This document shows, piece by piece, positions 1-8,418 of a DNA stretch of 64,000 nucleotides. A program made the position numbers and the translations under genes. Position 1 is the stretch's first letter. Each line of letters opens with the position of its first letter. Under the pieces are notes generated by a model that saw only the letters and a list, made by a program, of their open reading frames with translations, did no database searches and had not been told where the DNA came from. Source of the stretch: Myxococcales bacterium (GTDB taxonomy: Bacteria; Myxococcota_A; Polyangia; Haliangiales; Haliangiaceae); NCBI GenBank assembly GCA_016716835.1, contig JADJUW010000002.1:806001-870000 (forward strand), written 5' to 3'.

Positions 1-37
1 CGATGACGGCAAATAACGAGATCATGCGGGTCTTCAT
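1..37 (-). CDS. N-terminus of an exported protein, cut by window edge
   Basis: Reading the minus strand, an ATG at 37 is preceded by AGGAG (49-45, 7 nt spacing) and opens MKTRMISLFAVI before the window ends. A basic start followed by a hydrophobic run is typical of a signal peptide, so the product is probably secreted or a lipoprotein. It lies 83 bp downstream of the Cys-rich lipoprotein gene on the same strand and may be co-transcribed with it. Nothing can be said about function. Confidence 0.6.
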   Translation of the reverse strand, partial: MKTRMISLFAVI

Positions 38-120
38 ATGGGTGCTCCTGATAGATGTAACTGCAACCGAGATGCCACGAATTTGATTAATAAAACCTTT
101 TTGTTTCAACAGGTTACAAA

Positions 121-645
121 TCAAGGTGTAATGGGTTGTTCACACCGCGCGAACACAAAGGATTCACACGTGCAGTCAGCGGCCTCGCTGCTGCAGGCCG
201 CGCCGGAGGGCGTGGTGCAGTTAACCCCGGTGTAAACTGGTGCGCACGCGTCGGCCTCTAGACACGCCGCCTCGCTGGTTAGGTCTTCACAAACAAGCGG
301 TGGCGCGGCTTCGCCCGGCACGCAGGTATCGCGTTCATCGCAAACATAGCCCTCCAGGCCACAGCTGCCATCGGCGGAGCATAGGCCGGCTGGCGAGGTG
401 ACGCACTGCCCGTAATAGTAGCTACCTAGGTCGTCCTCGCAGTAAAGGCCCAGCTCGCATTCATCGTTGCTGGCGCACCAGATGTCGTAGCAAACATCCC
501 AGCAGCCGTAGTCGTCACAGACATAGCTGCAAGTCGTTGGTGGCGGCGACCATTGGGTTTCCTCGTCAACAACGATGAGGCAGGCGCTCATCGACAAGGC
601 AGCGGTGGCGCAGATGGTGGTGAGCAAAGCGGTACGTTGGCGCAT
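121..645 (-). CDS. Cys-rich lipoprotein of unknown function
   Basis: The 174-residue product begins with a short basic segment and a hydrophobic stretch ending in a lipobox (LSMSAC, Cys22), so it should be lipid-anchored in the cell envelope. The mature part holds about twenty cysteines, many spaced 3-8 residues apart with Asp, Gly and Tyr between, for example CDDYGCWDVC. That spacing suggests several small disulfide-stabilised modules, as in many myxobacterial Cys-rich surface lipoproteins. I do not recognise a named domain. A good ribosome site (GGAGG) lies just upstream of the ATG. Function unknown. Confidence 0.75.
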   Translation of the reverse strand: MRQRTALLTTICATAALSMSACLIVVDEETQWSPPPTTCSYVCDDYGCWDVCYDIWCASNDECELGLYCEDDLGSYYYGQCVTSPAGLCSADGSCGLEGYVCDERDTCVPGEAAPPLVCEDLTSEAACLEADACAPVYTGVNCTTPSGAACSSEAADCTCESFVFARCEQPITP

Positions 646-709
646 GGTTCCTCCGGGTGTTGCCCGATATCTAGCAACCGACGTGCCAGCTTGGCAAAGC
701 CAGTAATCG

Positions 710-727
710 GCAGGCGGCCTAGCCTGC
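710..727 (-). terminator. Hairpin between hybrid kinase and lipoprotein gene
   Basis: A perfect 6-bp stem GCAGGC/GCCTGC with a 6-nt loop sits between the end of the hybrid kinase gene and the lipoprotein start, both on the minus strand. It could end the upstream operon, but there is no T-run after it, so a role in termination is only a guess. Confidence 0.25.
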
Positions 728-894
728 GGTGCCGGCGGGGACGTCAGCGGGGGCGGGAAGGCGCGGCCCGTGTGGCGGATTCTTCACACCTCGTGACTGA
801 AATGTCGTGCCTAGCTGTCGGAGGCCTGACGGACGAGCTGCTCGAAATCCGCTCAGTCGATAGGGCTTTTTGAGAAATCGCACGTGACCCGGTG

Positions 895-2408
895 CTACAC
901 CCTTGATTGGTCCGGTGGCGCCGCCGTGCGCCGAATCGCCTCCTGCTCACTAAACCCGCTCGAAAGGATGATGGGGAGTTGCGCGCACCGCTGATGCAAG
1001 GCTGCCATCACGTCGCCGCCTGATAGGCCCGGCATCGTTAGATCGAGCAAGACCAGCGAAATCGTAGCGGCGTGCTGGTCAAAAAGGGCGAGGGCCTCGG
1101 CGCCATTGCGCGCTTCGAGGGTGGCAAAGCCCATTTGCTGGAGCAATTCGGCGGCCGTTGAGCGCAACGCGGCGTTGTCGTCGACAATCAGCACCGTGCC
1201 GGCCACCGCGACCGGGGTTGCGGCATGCCGGTTCGTTTGGCTGGGCGCGTGGCCCCGGCGTAGGGTGGGTCGCGCGAGGCCGGCGCCGCGGGCAGCAAGA
1301 CCGAGAACGTCGTGCCCTGACCTGGCTGCGAGGTCACGGAGATGCCACCACCAGGCTTCGGATGATGCCGCAAACGGCCGGCAGGCCAAGGCCGCGCCCG
1401 GTTTGCTTGGTCGTGAAAAACGGCTCAAATATGCGCGCCCGCGTCGCCTCGCCCATGCCGCATCCGGTATCGGCAACGCGAAGCTCGACGTAGCCGCCTG
1501 GCTTCATCGCTCGACGCGGCGCCGGCTCCGTCGGTTGCTGCCAGGACTTAGCCGCGTCGACACCGTGATCCGTGCCAGGCCGCCGGCCGAGCGCCTCCGA
1601 GGCGTTGCTGAGCAAATTAATTACCACTTGCTGAAGCTGCGTGCGATCGGCGACGATGGCGGCAGCTCGGCGCCAACAAATGCACGATGGCCTCGGGGCG
1701 GCTGACGACGACCTTAATCATGCCCGCCATCTCGGCTAGCAGGGCATTGAGATCGATCGGTTCGACCACGAAGCTGCCCTTGCCCGAATATGCCAGCAGC
1801 TGGTTGGTCAACCCCGCCGCGTGCTCGGCCAACTGCTCGAGCTGATCAAGATACGCCAGGACCGGCGCCGAGGCCTCGGGCACGAGCCTGCGCGCCAGGC
1901 CGAGCTGGCCCAGCATCCCGGTCAACACGTTATTGAAATCGTGCGCGATGCCACCCGCCAAGAGGCCCAGGCTCTCCAGCTTTTGTGCATGCAGCAACCT
2001 GCGTTCGAGCTCACGCGCCTCGGCCTCTGCCTCGATGCGGCGCGTGATGTCGAAGATATAGCCAACGAAGTGGGTGGCCTGGCCGTGCGCGTCGCGAATG
2101 ACATGCGTGAAGTCGTGCAGCCAGCGCGCCGACCCGTCGCCGTGGCGAACGCGGTAAGGCTCGTGTTCGAAGCTGACGAGCCCCCGCGTCGACGCCTCCG
2201 CCACTTCGGAGGCTACGCGCGGCGCGTCGTCGGGCATCACAATGTCGCCATAGCTTAGCGCTTGCGTCCGGAAGGCCTCGGCGTCGTAGCCTAAGACCTC
2301 GCGCACGTTGTCGGAGACGTATTCAACCGGCCAGCCGGCTTCGTTGCGCCAGCGAAAGACGACGACCGGCCCCTTATTAAAAACTGCGTGCGTATTTTGT
2401 CCGTCCAT
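895..2408 (-). pseudogene. Hybrid histidine kinase, PAS-HisKA-HATPase-REC, frameshifted
   Basis: One two-component hybrid kinase is spread over three minus-strand frames. In order it has a PAS/PAC sensor segment (VSFEHEPYRVRHGDGS), an H-box with HDFNNVLTGMLGQL, an N-box QLQQVVINLLSNASEAL, a G-box GCGM and TTKQTGRGLGLPAV, then a C-terminal receiver with LIVDDN and the phospho-acceptor in LLDLTMPG. No transmembrane segment is seen, so it should be cytosolic. Breaks are needed near 1675, 1355 and 1265 to join the pieces. All core motifs survive on both sides, which fits sequencing indels as well as recent decay. ATG 2408 is chosen over GTG 2423 because GGAGG lies 2418-2422. It overlaps the SDR gene end by 32 bp and closes the operon. 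Confidence 0.75.
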
Positions 2409-3360
2409 CGGCCCGCCCTCCACCTACGCTCACGTGCCGCGCCAGCACGGAGCAAATGGTCTCGCGCAAGCTCTTGCGCGCGCGAAAGCCAAGCTCTCTT
2501 TCGGCGCGCGAACCATCCACCATGCAAATGTAGCGAATAAAATCGAACTCGGCGACCGGGTAGTTCGAGATGCCGAGGCGAAACGCCGCGCTCCACAGCG
2601 CGCCGGCGAGCAGGTGCGGCACCGCGATGGTCTTGTGCCCCAGCTCGCGAAAAATGACCGAGAGCGGCAACTCGCCCGGGCCGACGATGTTGTAGATGCC
2701 GCGCGTGCCGGGCGCGATCGCGCGCGCCACCGCCTCGGCCGCATCCTCCTGGTGCAGGCATTGCAACATGGGATCAAAGCCAAGCAGCACCGGCGCGGGG
2801 TTAAGCCGCAGGTAGTTCGAGGGCGCGTTGTGGATGCTGCCCAAGATGTGCACCGGCCGTAAGATCACGGTCTCAACCGTCTGCGCCTTCCAAAAAAACG
2901 TCGACACGAGGTGATCGATTTCGACCAGGTCGCGCATTTGCGGAAACCGCTGCGAGGCGAGCAGGGGCGCGTCTTCGGTGAGAAACTGCGGGTTGTCGTG
3001 CCGCGGGCCGTAGACGTTGGCGCTCGAGAGCAGGACAAATTTAGGGACCTTGTAGGCCAGGCAATAATCGAGCAGCTTGGTGGTGCCGCCGATATTCCAC
3101 GAATAGACCTCGCTCGCCGCGGCCCTGGGATCATGCATGATGCCGAGGTGAATCACCGCCGCGACGTCACCGTGGCGAAAGACGTCGCGGGCGCGGCTTG
3201 AGCGCAGATCGACCGAGATGAGCTCGACGTCCTTGGGGCGCTCGGGAAACGGCCGCCTATCGAGGCCGACCAGCCGTAGCCCAAGTTGGCGATGCAGGCG
3301 TTCGGTGACGACGCGACCAAAACGGCCCGCCATGCCGGTGATGACAATTTTTTGGCTCAC
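2377..3360 (-). CDS. NAD-dependent epimerase/dehydratase (extended SDR)
   Basis: The 327-residue protein opens with a Rossmann motif (VITGMAGRFGRVV; an A replaces one Gly of the usual GxxGxxG). It carries Asp/Arg residues for NAD(P) after strand 2 (LVGLDRRPF), an LLSSANVYG segment where the catalytic Ser/Tyr region begins, and a LRPVHILG strand further on. These place it among atypical extended SDRs acting on nucleotide sugars or similar substrates in the cytosol. The clean YxxxK pair is not obvious, so catalysis is uncertain. The GTG start overlaps the stop of the acyltransferase gene by 4 nt (GTGA), showing translational coupling and a likely shared role in lipid or envelope glycoconjugate synthesis. 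Confidence 0.75.
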   Translation of the reverse strand: MSQKIVITGMAGRFGRVVTERLHRQLGLRLVGLDRRPFPERPKDVELISVDLRSSRARDVFRHGDVAAVIHLGIMHDPRAAASEVYSWNIGGTTKLLDYCLAYKVPKFVLLSSANVYGPRHDNPQFLTEDAPLLASQRFPQMRDLVEIDHLVSTFFWKAQTVETVILRPVHILGSIHNAPSNYLRLNPAPVLLGFDPMLQCLHQEDAAEAVARAIAPGTRGIYNIVGPGELPLSVIFRELGHKTIAVPHLLAGALWSAAFRLGISNYPVAEFDFIRYICMVDGSRAERELGFRARKSLRETICSVLARHVSVGGGRADGRTKYARSF

Positions 3361-4213
3361 CAGAAGATGTGCTCCCGCGCGGCAAGCCCATCGGCGAGCA
3401 GCGCTTCGATGGCGTGCTGACGGTCTGCACCTTGCTCACGATGACCGCGTCGTCGTCGTCCGGATCGCCGTCAAAGCGCAGCGGCTCGCCGAAATGGATG
3501 CGATAGCGCACCGGCAGCGGCACGATGGGAATGAACGGCGGGTAGGGCACCACCGGCAGCGCGGGCATGCCGAGCAACTTGGCTACGCGTCGCAGGTTGA
3601 CCGCGGGCGCCTGCTCTTCGGCGCCAACCACGCCGACCGGGATGATCGGGGTTTGCGTTTGCAGCGCTAGGCGGAGAAAGCCGAGGCCAAACGGCTGCAG
3701 TTGGTAGCGTTCGCGATACGGCTTGGAGATGCCGCGCACGCCCTCGGGAAAGACCAAGATGGCCTCTTCGCGTTGCAGCAGCGCGCGGCAATTCTCCGGC
3801 GTGCCGGTGACCTGGCCCAGGCGCGCAAACCAGTACGAAACAAAGGGCATGGTCGGCACATAGCGTTCGAGCATGCTGCGCACCAGCCGCGGCTTGGCGG
3901 CATCGAGAAAGGCGGCGCAACCAATCGCCAGGCCGTCAAACGGGAGCTGGCCCGAGTGATTCGAAATAAACATCACGCGGCCATGCGCCGGAATGTTGTG
4001 CGCGCCAAACACCTCGGCGCGAAAATAGTAGCGATAGAGCAAGCGCGCGGCGGTGGCGGCCTGGCGAAAATGCGACTTGGAGAGGCCAAAGGCGTCGTAG
4101 CCATAATCGCTGGTGCCGAACTTGATTTGTTCGAGGCGGCCGTCAATATCGTCGCGGCGCGCGACGTCGCGGGCGTGACGCAGCTCGCTGGAAATTTTTT
4201 GCAGCGCGTTCAC
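3357..4213 (-). CDS. PlsC-family 1-acyl-glycerol-3-phosphate acyltransferase-like protein
   Basis: The protein has the acyltransferase blocks of the PlsC/LPLAT family. Block I appears as SNHSGQLPFDG, where NHSGQLPFD replaces the usual HxxxxD as H-S-G-Q-L-P-F-D. Later come a FPEGVRGISK block (FPEGxR type) and IIPVGVVGAEEQ. Such enzymes acylate glycerophospholipids or similar acceptors at the inner membrane. The block I spacing (HSGQLPFD) is one to two residues longer than canonical HX4D, so the substrate may differ. The reading frame runs into unrelated sequence after VIVSKVQT near 3430. A one-base shift there restores AIEALLADGLAAREHIFW and a stop overlapping the next gene, so an indel is present and I give the repaired end. 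Confidence 0.75.
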
Positions 4214-4237
4214 CTGGAATATTCTAAGCCATCGCCC

Positions 4238-5143
4238 TCAGCCTGTCACAAACGCGAGCTGGCGTTTGTCGACGCGAATCTCGCCGCGCGCCCCGACGTA
4301 AAACGCCTGGTTGCGTTGGCCATGCCCCACCGGCAGCCCGCAAGCGAAGGGCGTTGCGGCGGCCGCGGCGGCGGCGCGCAGCAGCGCGTTCGCCGCGCGA
4401 CCATCGTCGTCGCTTGCGTTATCGCCACAGCGCGTGAAATCGCCCGCAACGAGGCCGTAGCAGGCGTGCAGCGCCCCCGCCAGACTTAGCTGCGTTAGCA
4501 TGCGATCGATGCGATAGGGCGCTTCACCGACGTCTTCTAAAAACACCAAGCGTTCCGCCATAGCGACCTGCCATGGGGTCCCCATGAGATGGCAAAGCAG
4601 CGAGAGATTGCCGCCTACGACGATGCCGCTGGCGTCGGCCTGCGCCTCTTGCAGCGCGATCGGCGGGGCCGCCTCGGGCGTTGTCATTACTTGCAGCAAG
4701 CGATTCACGCTCGCGGCATCAAGCCCGCCCAGTTGCGTGACCACGGGGCCGTGGATGGCTTGATAGCCGCAGGCCATCACCCAAGCATGTAGCGCGGTGC
4801 CGTCGGAAAAACCGATGATGGGTTTGGGATCGGCGCGAAACGCCGCCTCGTCAAGATGCGGCAAGATGCGCATTAGGCCATAGCCACCGCGTGCCATCAT
4901 GATGGCGCGGACGTCTGGATCGCGCAGATAAGCGTTAAATTCGTCAATACGCAGCTGATCATCGCCCGCGAGATATCCTGCCTTGCGCTCGATGTCGGGT
5001 CGCATTGCGAGCCGAAACGCGTTGAGATGGGTCAAACCCAAGCGAAGTCTTTCGGGTGACACCGGGCCGGCGGGCGCCGCGATTGCTAGGATCTGCCCTG
5101 GCGCGAGCGGCGGGGGGGCGATCAGCGGGGCATTGGTAAGCAC
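4238..5143 (-). CDS. LD-carboxypeptidase, peptidase family S66 (LdcA/MccF)
   Basis: The 301-residue protein matches the S66 family that removes the terminal D-alanine from muropeptide tetrapeptides during cell-wall recycling. The nucleophile is Ser113 in GFSDGTALHAW. The Glu and His partners are visible as Glu203 in FLEDVGEAPYRID and His274 in LPVGHGQRNQAF. ARGGYG, the conserved N-domain loop, is also present. There is no signal peptide, as expected for the cytosolic enzyme. GTG 5143 overlaps the stop of the DUF3467 gene by one base, so the two are translationally coupled. The MccF branch is not excluded, but the wall-recycling role is more likely here. Confidence 0.88.
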   Translation of the reverse strand: MLTNAPLIAPPPLAPGQILAIAAPAGPVSPERLRLGLTHLNAFRLAMRPDIERKAGYLAGDDQLRIDEFNAYLRDPDVRAIMMARGGYGLMRILPHLDEAAFRADPKPIIGFSDGTALHAWVMACGYQAIHGPVVTQLGGLDAASVNRLLQVMTTPEAAPPIALQEAQADASGIVVGGNLSLLCHLMGTPWQVAMAERLVFLEDVGEAPYRIDRMLTQLSLAGALHACYGLVAGDFTRCGDNASDDDGRAANALLRAAAAAAATPFACGLPVGHGQRNQAFYVGARGEIRVDKRQLAFVTG

Positions 5144-5448
5144 TAGTGAACCACCGGAGGCTCGTCCTGGTCGGAGAGTTCGATCGCGCCGAAGCGCTCT
5201 TCGTAGCGCTCGATGTTTTTTTGCAGCGCGGCGGCGAGGCGTTTGGTGTGTTTGGGTGATGAGATGATGCGCGAGGCGACGCGGGCGCGGCCCGTGTTTG
5301 GCTGCAAGAAGGCAAAGTCGAGGATGAATTCGTTTTCGGAGTGATTTACGAGTACGAGATTCGCATAGGTGCCGGTCGCGACCTGGTCGTCCATTTGCAG
5401 CTGCAACTTGGGACCGGGAGCGGACGGGCGGCGGGGTTCGTCGGTCAT
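5143..5448 (-). CDS. DUF3467 family protein
   Basis: The 101-residue product has the pattern of DUF3467: an early Y-A-N-hydrophobic strand (TGTYANLVLVNHSENEF), a DF(A/C)FLQP strand with an Arg-rich stretch (RARVASRIISSPKHTKRL), and a C-terminal amphipathic helix (AALQKNIERYEERFG). The family is small, cytosolic and without an assigned function. ATG 5448 is preferred over an upstream start at 5568 because the extra 40 residues are low-complexity and cross an inverted repeat. It is the first gene of the minus-strand operon. Confidence 0.75.
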   Translation of the reverse strand: MTDEPRRPSAPGPKLQLQMDDQVATGTYANLVLVNHSENEFILDFAFLQPNTGRARVASRIISSPKHTKRLAAALQKNIERYEERFGAIELSDQDEPPVVH

Positions 5449-5486
5449 GGCCGGCAACTGTACTAAAAAATGCCGAAAAATAATCA

Positions 5487-5529
5487 GGCCGCTACTCAGG
5501 AGGGGGGAGGGAGGAGTTGAGTAGCGGCC
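5487..5529. repeat. 12-bp perfect inverted repeat in the DUF3467 leader
   Basis: GGCCGCTACTCA (5487-5498) and TGAGTAGCGGCC (5518-5529) pair perfectly around a 19-nt purine-rich loop. It lies 39 bp upstream of the DUF3467 start codon. On the minus strand it is followed by an AT-rich stretch with T5-T6 runs, so it may be a leader hairpin, an intrinsic terminator or a protein-binding dyad. Confidence 0.5.
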
Positions 5530-6142
5530 CTTCGCGCGTCGCCGGTGCCGTCGCCTTGCTTTAGTCAACAGGGGAGGGGGGGGAGGGGAGAGAACGCTGG
5601 TCTAAACCAAGTCGAACCGCACCGTCTTCGCGCAAACTTTTCAGTTGTCAGCGAGGCGTTTGCCTCACGCTTAGACTACTAAGCAACCATCGTGCCAGGT
5701 CCAGAACGAAGCATGGGACGTCTTTAACTTATTGATTTTAAAAGAGGTGAAACCGGATCGCGTTGCCTGGTGTAAGAAAAAATCGGAGTCTGGTGGTGAC
5801 TGTTTGGCCTGCTCGATGGGACCAATTCTCCCAATGTGGGGTGACGCGCCCCAGGTCGCGCAGGCAGCTTGCTAGCGGGTTCGACCTTTGCGCACGGTTC
5901 GCGTCGGTTGCGGTGCGACGTGGCCATCTCGCCGTGCCAGCCCCATCCGCCAAACCCGCCCGTGCGGCCGACGCCCGACTTTTCCCGTCAAGCCGACGTT
6001 TTTGCCGCGAGCGGTGGCGGCGTGGTTCTGGCTATCGGCGGATGTCGTCGGCGCGGGCGAGGCGAGCGGCGCTTCCCATGCACCTTGGGCCGGGCCGCGC
6101 CTTCGCGGCGTAAGAAATGCAAGGCCCTGGCGCAGCAGATCG
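5530..6142. other. Intergenic stretch without a convincing gene
   Basis: This 0.6-kb stretch between the UbiB-like gene end and the DUF3467 operon has several overlapping open frames on both strands, none with a credible start, codon bias or domain. It holds a G-tract cluster at about 5571-5592 (runs of 4, 8 and 4 G) that could form a quadruplex. It also has an imperfect hairpin at 5650-5671 (GAGGC/GCCTC) and an AT-rich patch at 5720-5750 that could be a promoter. Nothing else is seen. Confidence 0.4.
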
Positions 6143-7804
6143 TCAGCCCCATTCCGAGGCGGGTTGGGTTGCGACGCCTGGCGCGAGCATGAGCGTTCGC
6201 GCCGCATGAATAAGGTTGGGCGGCAGCGTGCCGCCGTGACCTTGCACGACGACAAGCGCCCCCTGTAGGCGTGAAAACGCATTGCCTGGTTTGGCAAATT
6301 CTGTGGCAATGAGCGCCTTGGCACGTTGGCGGTGTTGGCGCGGTACGCCGTAGATCCGCATCAGGGCGCCTTCGCTGCGCAGCGCGGTCGCCAATAGGCC
6401 GCGCACGAATTGGATGCGCTCCATGATTGAAATGCGGAGCGTCATGCCCCAGTCGATGAACGTAAGCCCCAGCGCGCCGGTGGCGTCGTGGCCGGCAAAG
6501 ATGTTGCCCTTGTGGAGGTCGCCGTGAAACCGCCCGGTGACGAGCACGGTGAAAACGGCGGCCGCAAGGATGCGCGGCGCAAGTTGCCGCCGCTCCGCGG
6601 GCGACAACGAGGCGTCGATGATGGGGGCGCCCACCGCAATTTCTTGCACCAAGACGTCATCACCGGACAAGGCCGAATAGATGCGCGGTACCGTGATGCC
6701 CAGACGCGCCATGATAGGCCCCAAATCCATCGTCGCGGCGCGCTCGAGTCCGTAATCAACCTCGGCCTCGCTCACCTCGCGAAAGCTATCGATGATGGAC
6801 CTAAAGCCCGCGGCGTCCGGGCGACCTTCGACGAGCTGGGTCAGCGTGTCGAGGTTTCGCCGCAGCGCGCGGCTGGCGCCAGGCTTGAGAATCTTGATGA
6901 TAACGACGCGACCATCTGGCAGCGTCGCGAGATGGATTTGGCCCAACGAGCCGACGCCGAGCGGCTTGGAATTGATGGAAGCAAACAACGTGTCGACCAG
7001 CCGGCGTCCACGAACGCGCTGCGCGCGCGCCGCGGGGTTGCGTTCGAGGGCCTTGTCGAGTTGATCCACGATGTCAACAAATGGAGCGGCTGGCGCCTCG
7101 CTTGAAAGCTTGGCGACCTCGCGGCGAATGTCATCGCTGAGCAAGCCGGGGCGATTGCCGAGCAATTGGCCAAGCTTGACGAAGCCCGGGCCAAGCCCCG
7201 CCAGCGCCACGCGCAAGATGCCGCCGACGTTGCCGCGCTCGGCGCGAATGGCCACGATCAGCGCAACCTGCTCGATGCGCGGTAGCGCGAGCACGCCGCG
7301 CGCGATCACGTCGACGAGCAGGGCCTTGTCGATGATGGCCGCCTGCCCAGGCGCCGGCGGCATAAACATGTCGTCGGGTAGATGAGCGGCAATTTCTTTG
7401 CGCAGAAGCTGCTCGGATGGCAGCAATTGACTGAAAATTGCGTGATCGAGCGCCGCGAGGTTGCCGCGAACTAAGCGAGCTTGTGCGAGCACGCGCGCCT
7501 GCGCTGCCTCGGGTAGGACGCGAAAGCCTGCGGCTAATTCGTTGACAATTTGTGAGCGAGGGGGAAAGTTGATGCTGGGCATGGCCTCCCGCACCGGACG
7601 CAGTGAATCTTCGGTAATGTGGACGAGCACGTTGGCGTCAAATTCCGAGACGTTGCGACGGCCGTCCGCCCGGACTGGCGCCAGCGCAAGCAGCGTCGCC
7701 AAAAGCAACGCCATCAAGGCCACTGGGAGTCGGATCGACCGGTACACGTGTGCTGTAAAAATATGCAAACGTCGCGCCAGCGCGTGTGCCCGCGAGAGTC
7801 TCAT
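6143..7804 (-). CDS. UbiB/ABC1-family atypical kinase with N-terminal signal-like segment
   Basis: The 553-residue protein carries the ABC1/UbiB kinase-like fold: the family KxGQ helix (GFVKLGQLLGNRPGLL), the nucleotide loop GVGSLGQIHLA, the lysine strand VVIIKILKPG, a HxD catalytic loop FHGDLHKGNIF, and the DxG-equivalent FIDWGM. UbiB proteins support coenzyme Q or lipid metabolism with ATPase activity. Unusually, the N-terminus has a basic segment and a hydrophobic stretch ending in ALAPVRADG, which looks like a cleavable signal or single anchor, followed by about 170 extra residues before the kinase core. Usual family members carry membrane helices at the C-terminus. Whether the kinase domain really faces the periplasm cannot be told from sequence. 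It is divergent from ruvX. Confidence 0.8.
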   Translation of the reverse strand: MRLSRAHALARRLHIFTAHVYRSIRLPVALMALLLATLLALAPVRADGRRNVSEFDANVLVHITEDSLRPVREAMPSINFPPRSQIVNELAAGFRVLPEAAQARVLAQARLVRGNLAALDHAIFSQLLPSEQLLRKEIAAHLPDDMFMPPAPGQAAIIDKALLVDVIARGVLALPRIEQVALIVAIRAERGNVGGILRVALAGLGPGFVKLGQLLGNRPGLLSDDIRREVAKLSSEAPAAPFVDIVDQLDKALERNPAARAQRVRGRRLVDTLFASINSKPLGVGSLGQIHLATLPDGRVVIIKILKPGASRALRRNLDTLTQLVEGRPDAAGFRSIIDSFREVSEAEVDYGLERAATMDLGPIMARLGITVPRIYSALSGDDVLVQEIAVGAPIIDASLSPAERRQLAPRILAAAVFTVLVTGRFHGDLHKGNIFAGHDATGALGLTFIDWGMTLRISIMERIQFVRGLLATALRSEGALMRIYGVPRQHRQRAKALIATEFAKPGNAFSRLQGALVVVQGHGGTLPPNLIHAARTLMLAPGVATQPASEWG

Positions 7805-7918
7805 TATTGCAACGAGTTAGGGGGTGACTTGGGGAGGCTCGCCCGCCCTTAGGCGGCTAGCACGATTGACGTGGTGTCAGTCGTCGCCAGCGCTCGGACT
7901 GGCGTATACCTGGTTCGC

Positions 7919-8332
7919 ATGCGTGCGCTCGGCCTTGATGTTGGTAGCAAGACCATCGGCGTCGCCGTCTCTGACGAGCTTGGGATCGCAGCGCATCCGC
8001 TCTGCGTGATCTCGCGCCGCGGGACAGAGGCTGACGCGCGCGCGATCGCCGAGCTCGCCACGGCCGAACGTGCTGAGGCGTTGGTGGTCGGCATGCCTTT
8101 CGAGCTTTCGGGTAAGGAGGGTCCGCGTGCCGCCCGCGTGCGGGTGTTTATCGCCGCCTTGCGCGCGATTTCAATCCTGCCGATGTTTGAGCAAGACGAG
8201 CGCTTTTCGACCGTCGAAGCCGAACGCTTGCTGATCAGCGGCGGCGTCAAGCGCGGCAAGCGCGCCGCGGTGATCGACAAGCAGGCGGCCGCCATTATCC
8301 TGCAAGCGTGGCTCGCGCGTGCTAAGCCCTAA
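7919..8332 (+). CDS. ruvX: Putative pre-16S rRNA nuclease / Holliday junction resolvase YqgF
   Basis: This is the 137-residue RNase H-fold nuclease of the YqgF/RuvX family, which trims pre-16S rRNA and may resolve branched DNA in the cytosol. Acidic and signature residues are visible in GLDVGSKTIGVAVSDELG near the start (Asp7), GMPFELSGKEG in the middle, DERFSTVEAE, and the C-terminal DKQAAAIILQAWL. The ATG at 7919 is chosen over the upstream start at 7871 because family proteins begin directly with the (R/I)xGLDxG strand. It is followed 86 bp later by mltG; a yqgF-mltG pairing is common in bacteria. Confidence 0.9.
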   Translation: MRALGLDVGSKTIGVAVSDELGIAAHPLCVISRRGTEADARAIAELATAERAEALVVGMPFELSGKEGPRAARVRVFIAALRAISILPMFEQDERFSTVEAERLLISGGVKRGKRAAVIDKQAAAIILQAWLARAKP

Positions 8333-8418
8333 CTCCCTCGTTGGCAGCCGCCACCTTGCCCCCGGATTTTGGCGGCGCGCTGGTTCTCCTGGTCGGCGCA
8401 ATCTAGTACGCTGCGCTC

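Noticed and set aside
38..235. 65-codon plus-strand frame at the window start
   Set aside because: It overlaps the start of an exported protein and the end of the lipoprotein gene on the other strand and resembles no protein.
3257..3356. C-terminal 33 residues of the long acyltransferase frame
   Set aside because: They lie in the wrong frame after an indel near 3430; the repaired frame ends at 3357 and overlaps the next gene by the usual 4 nt.
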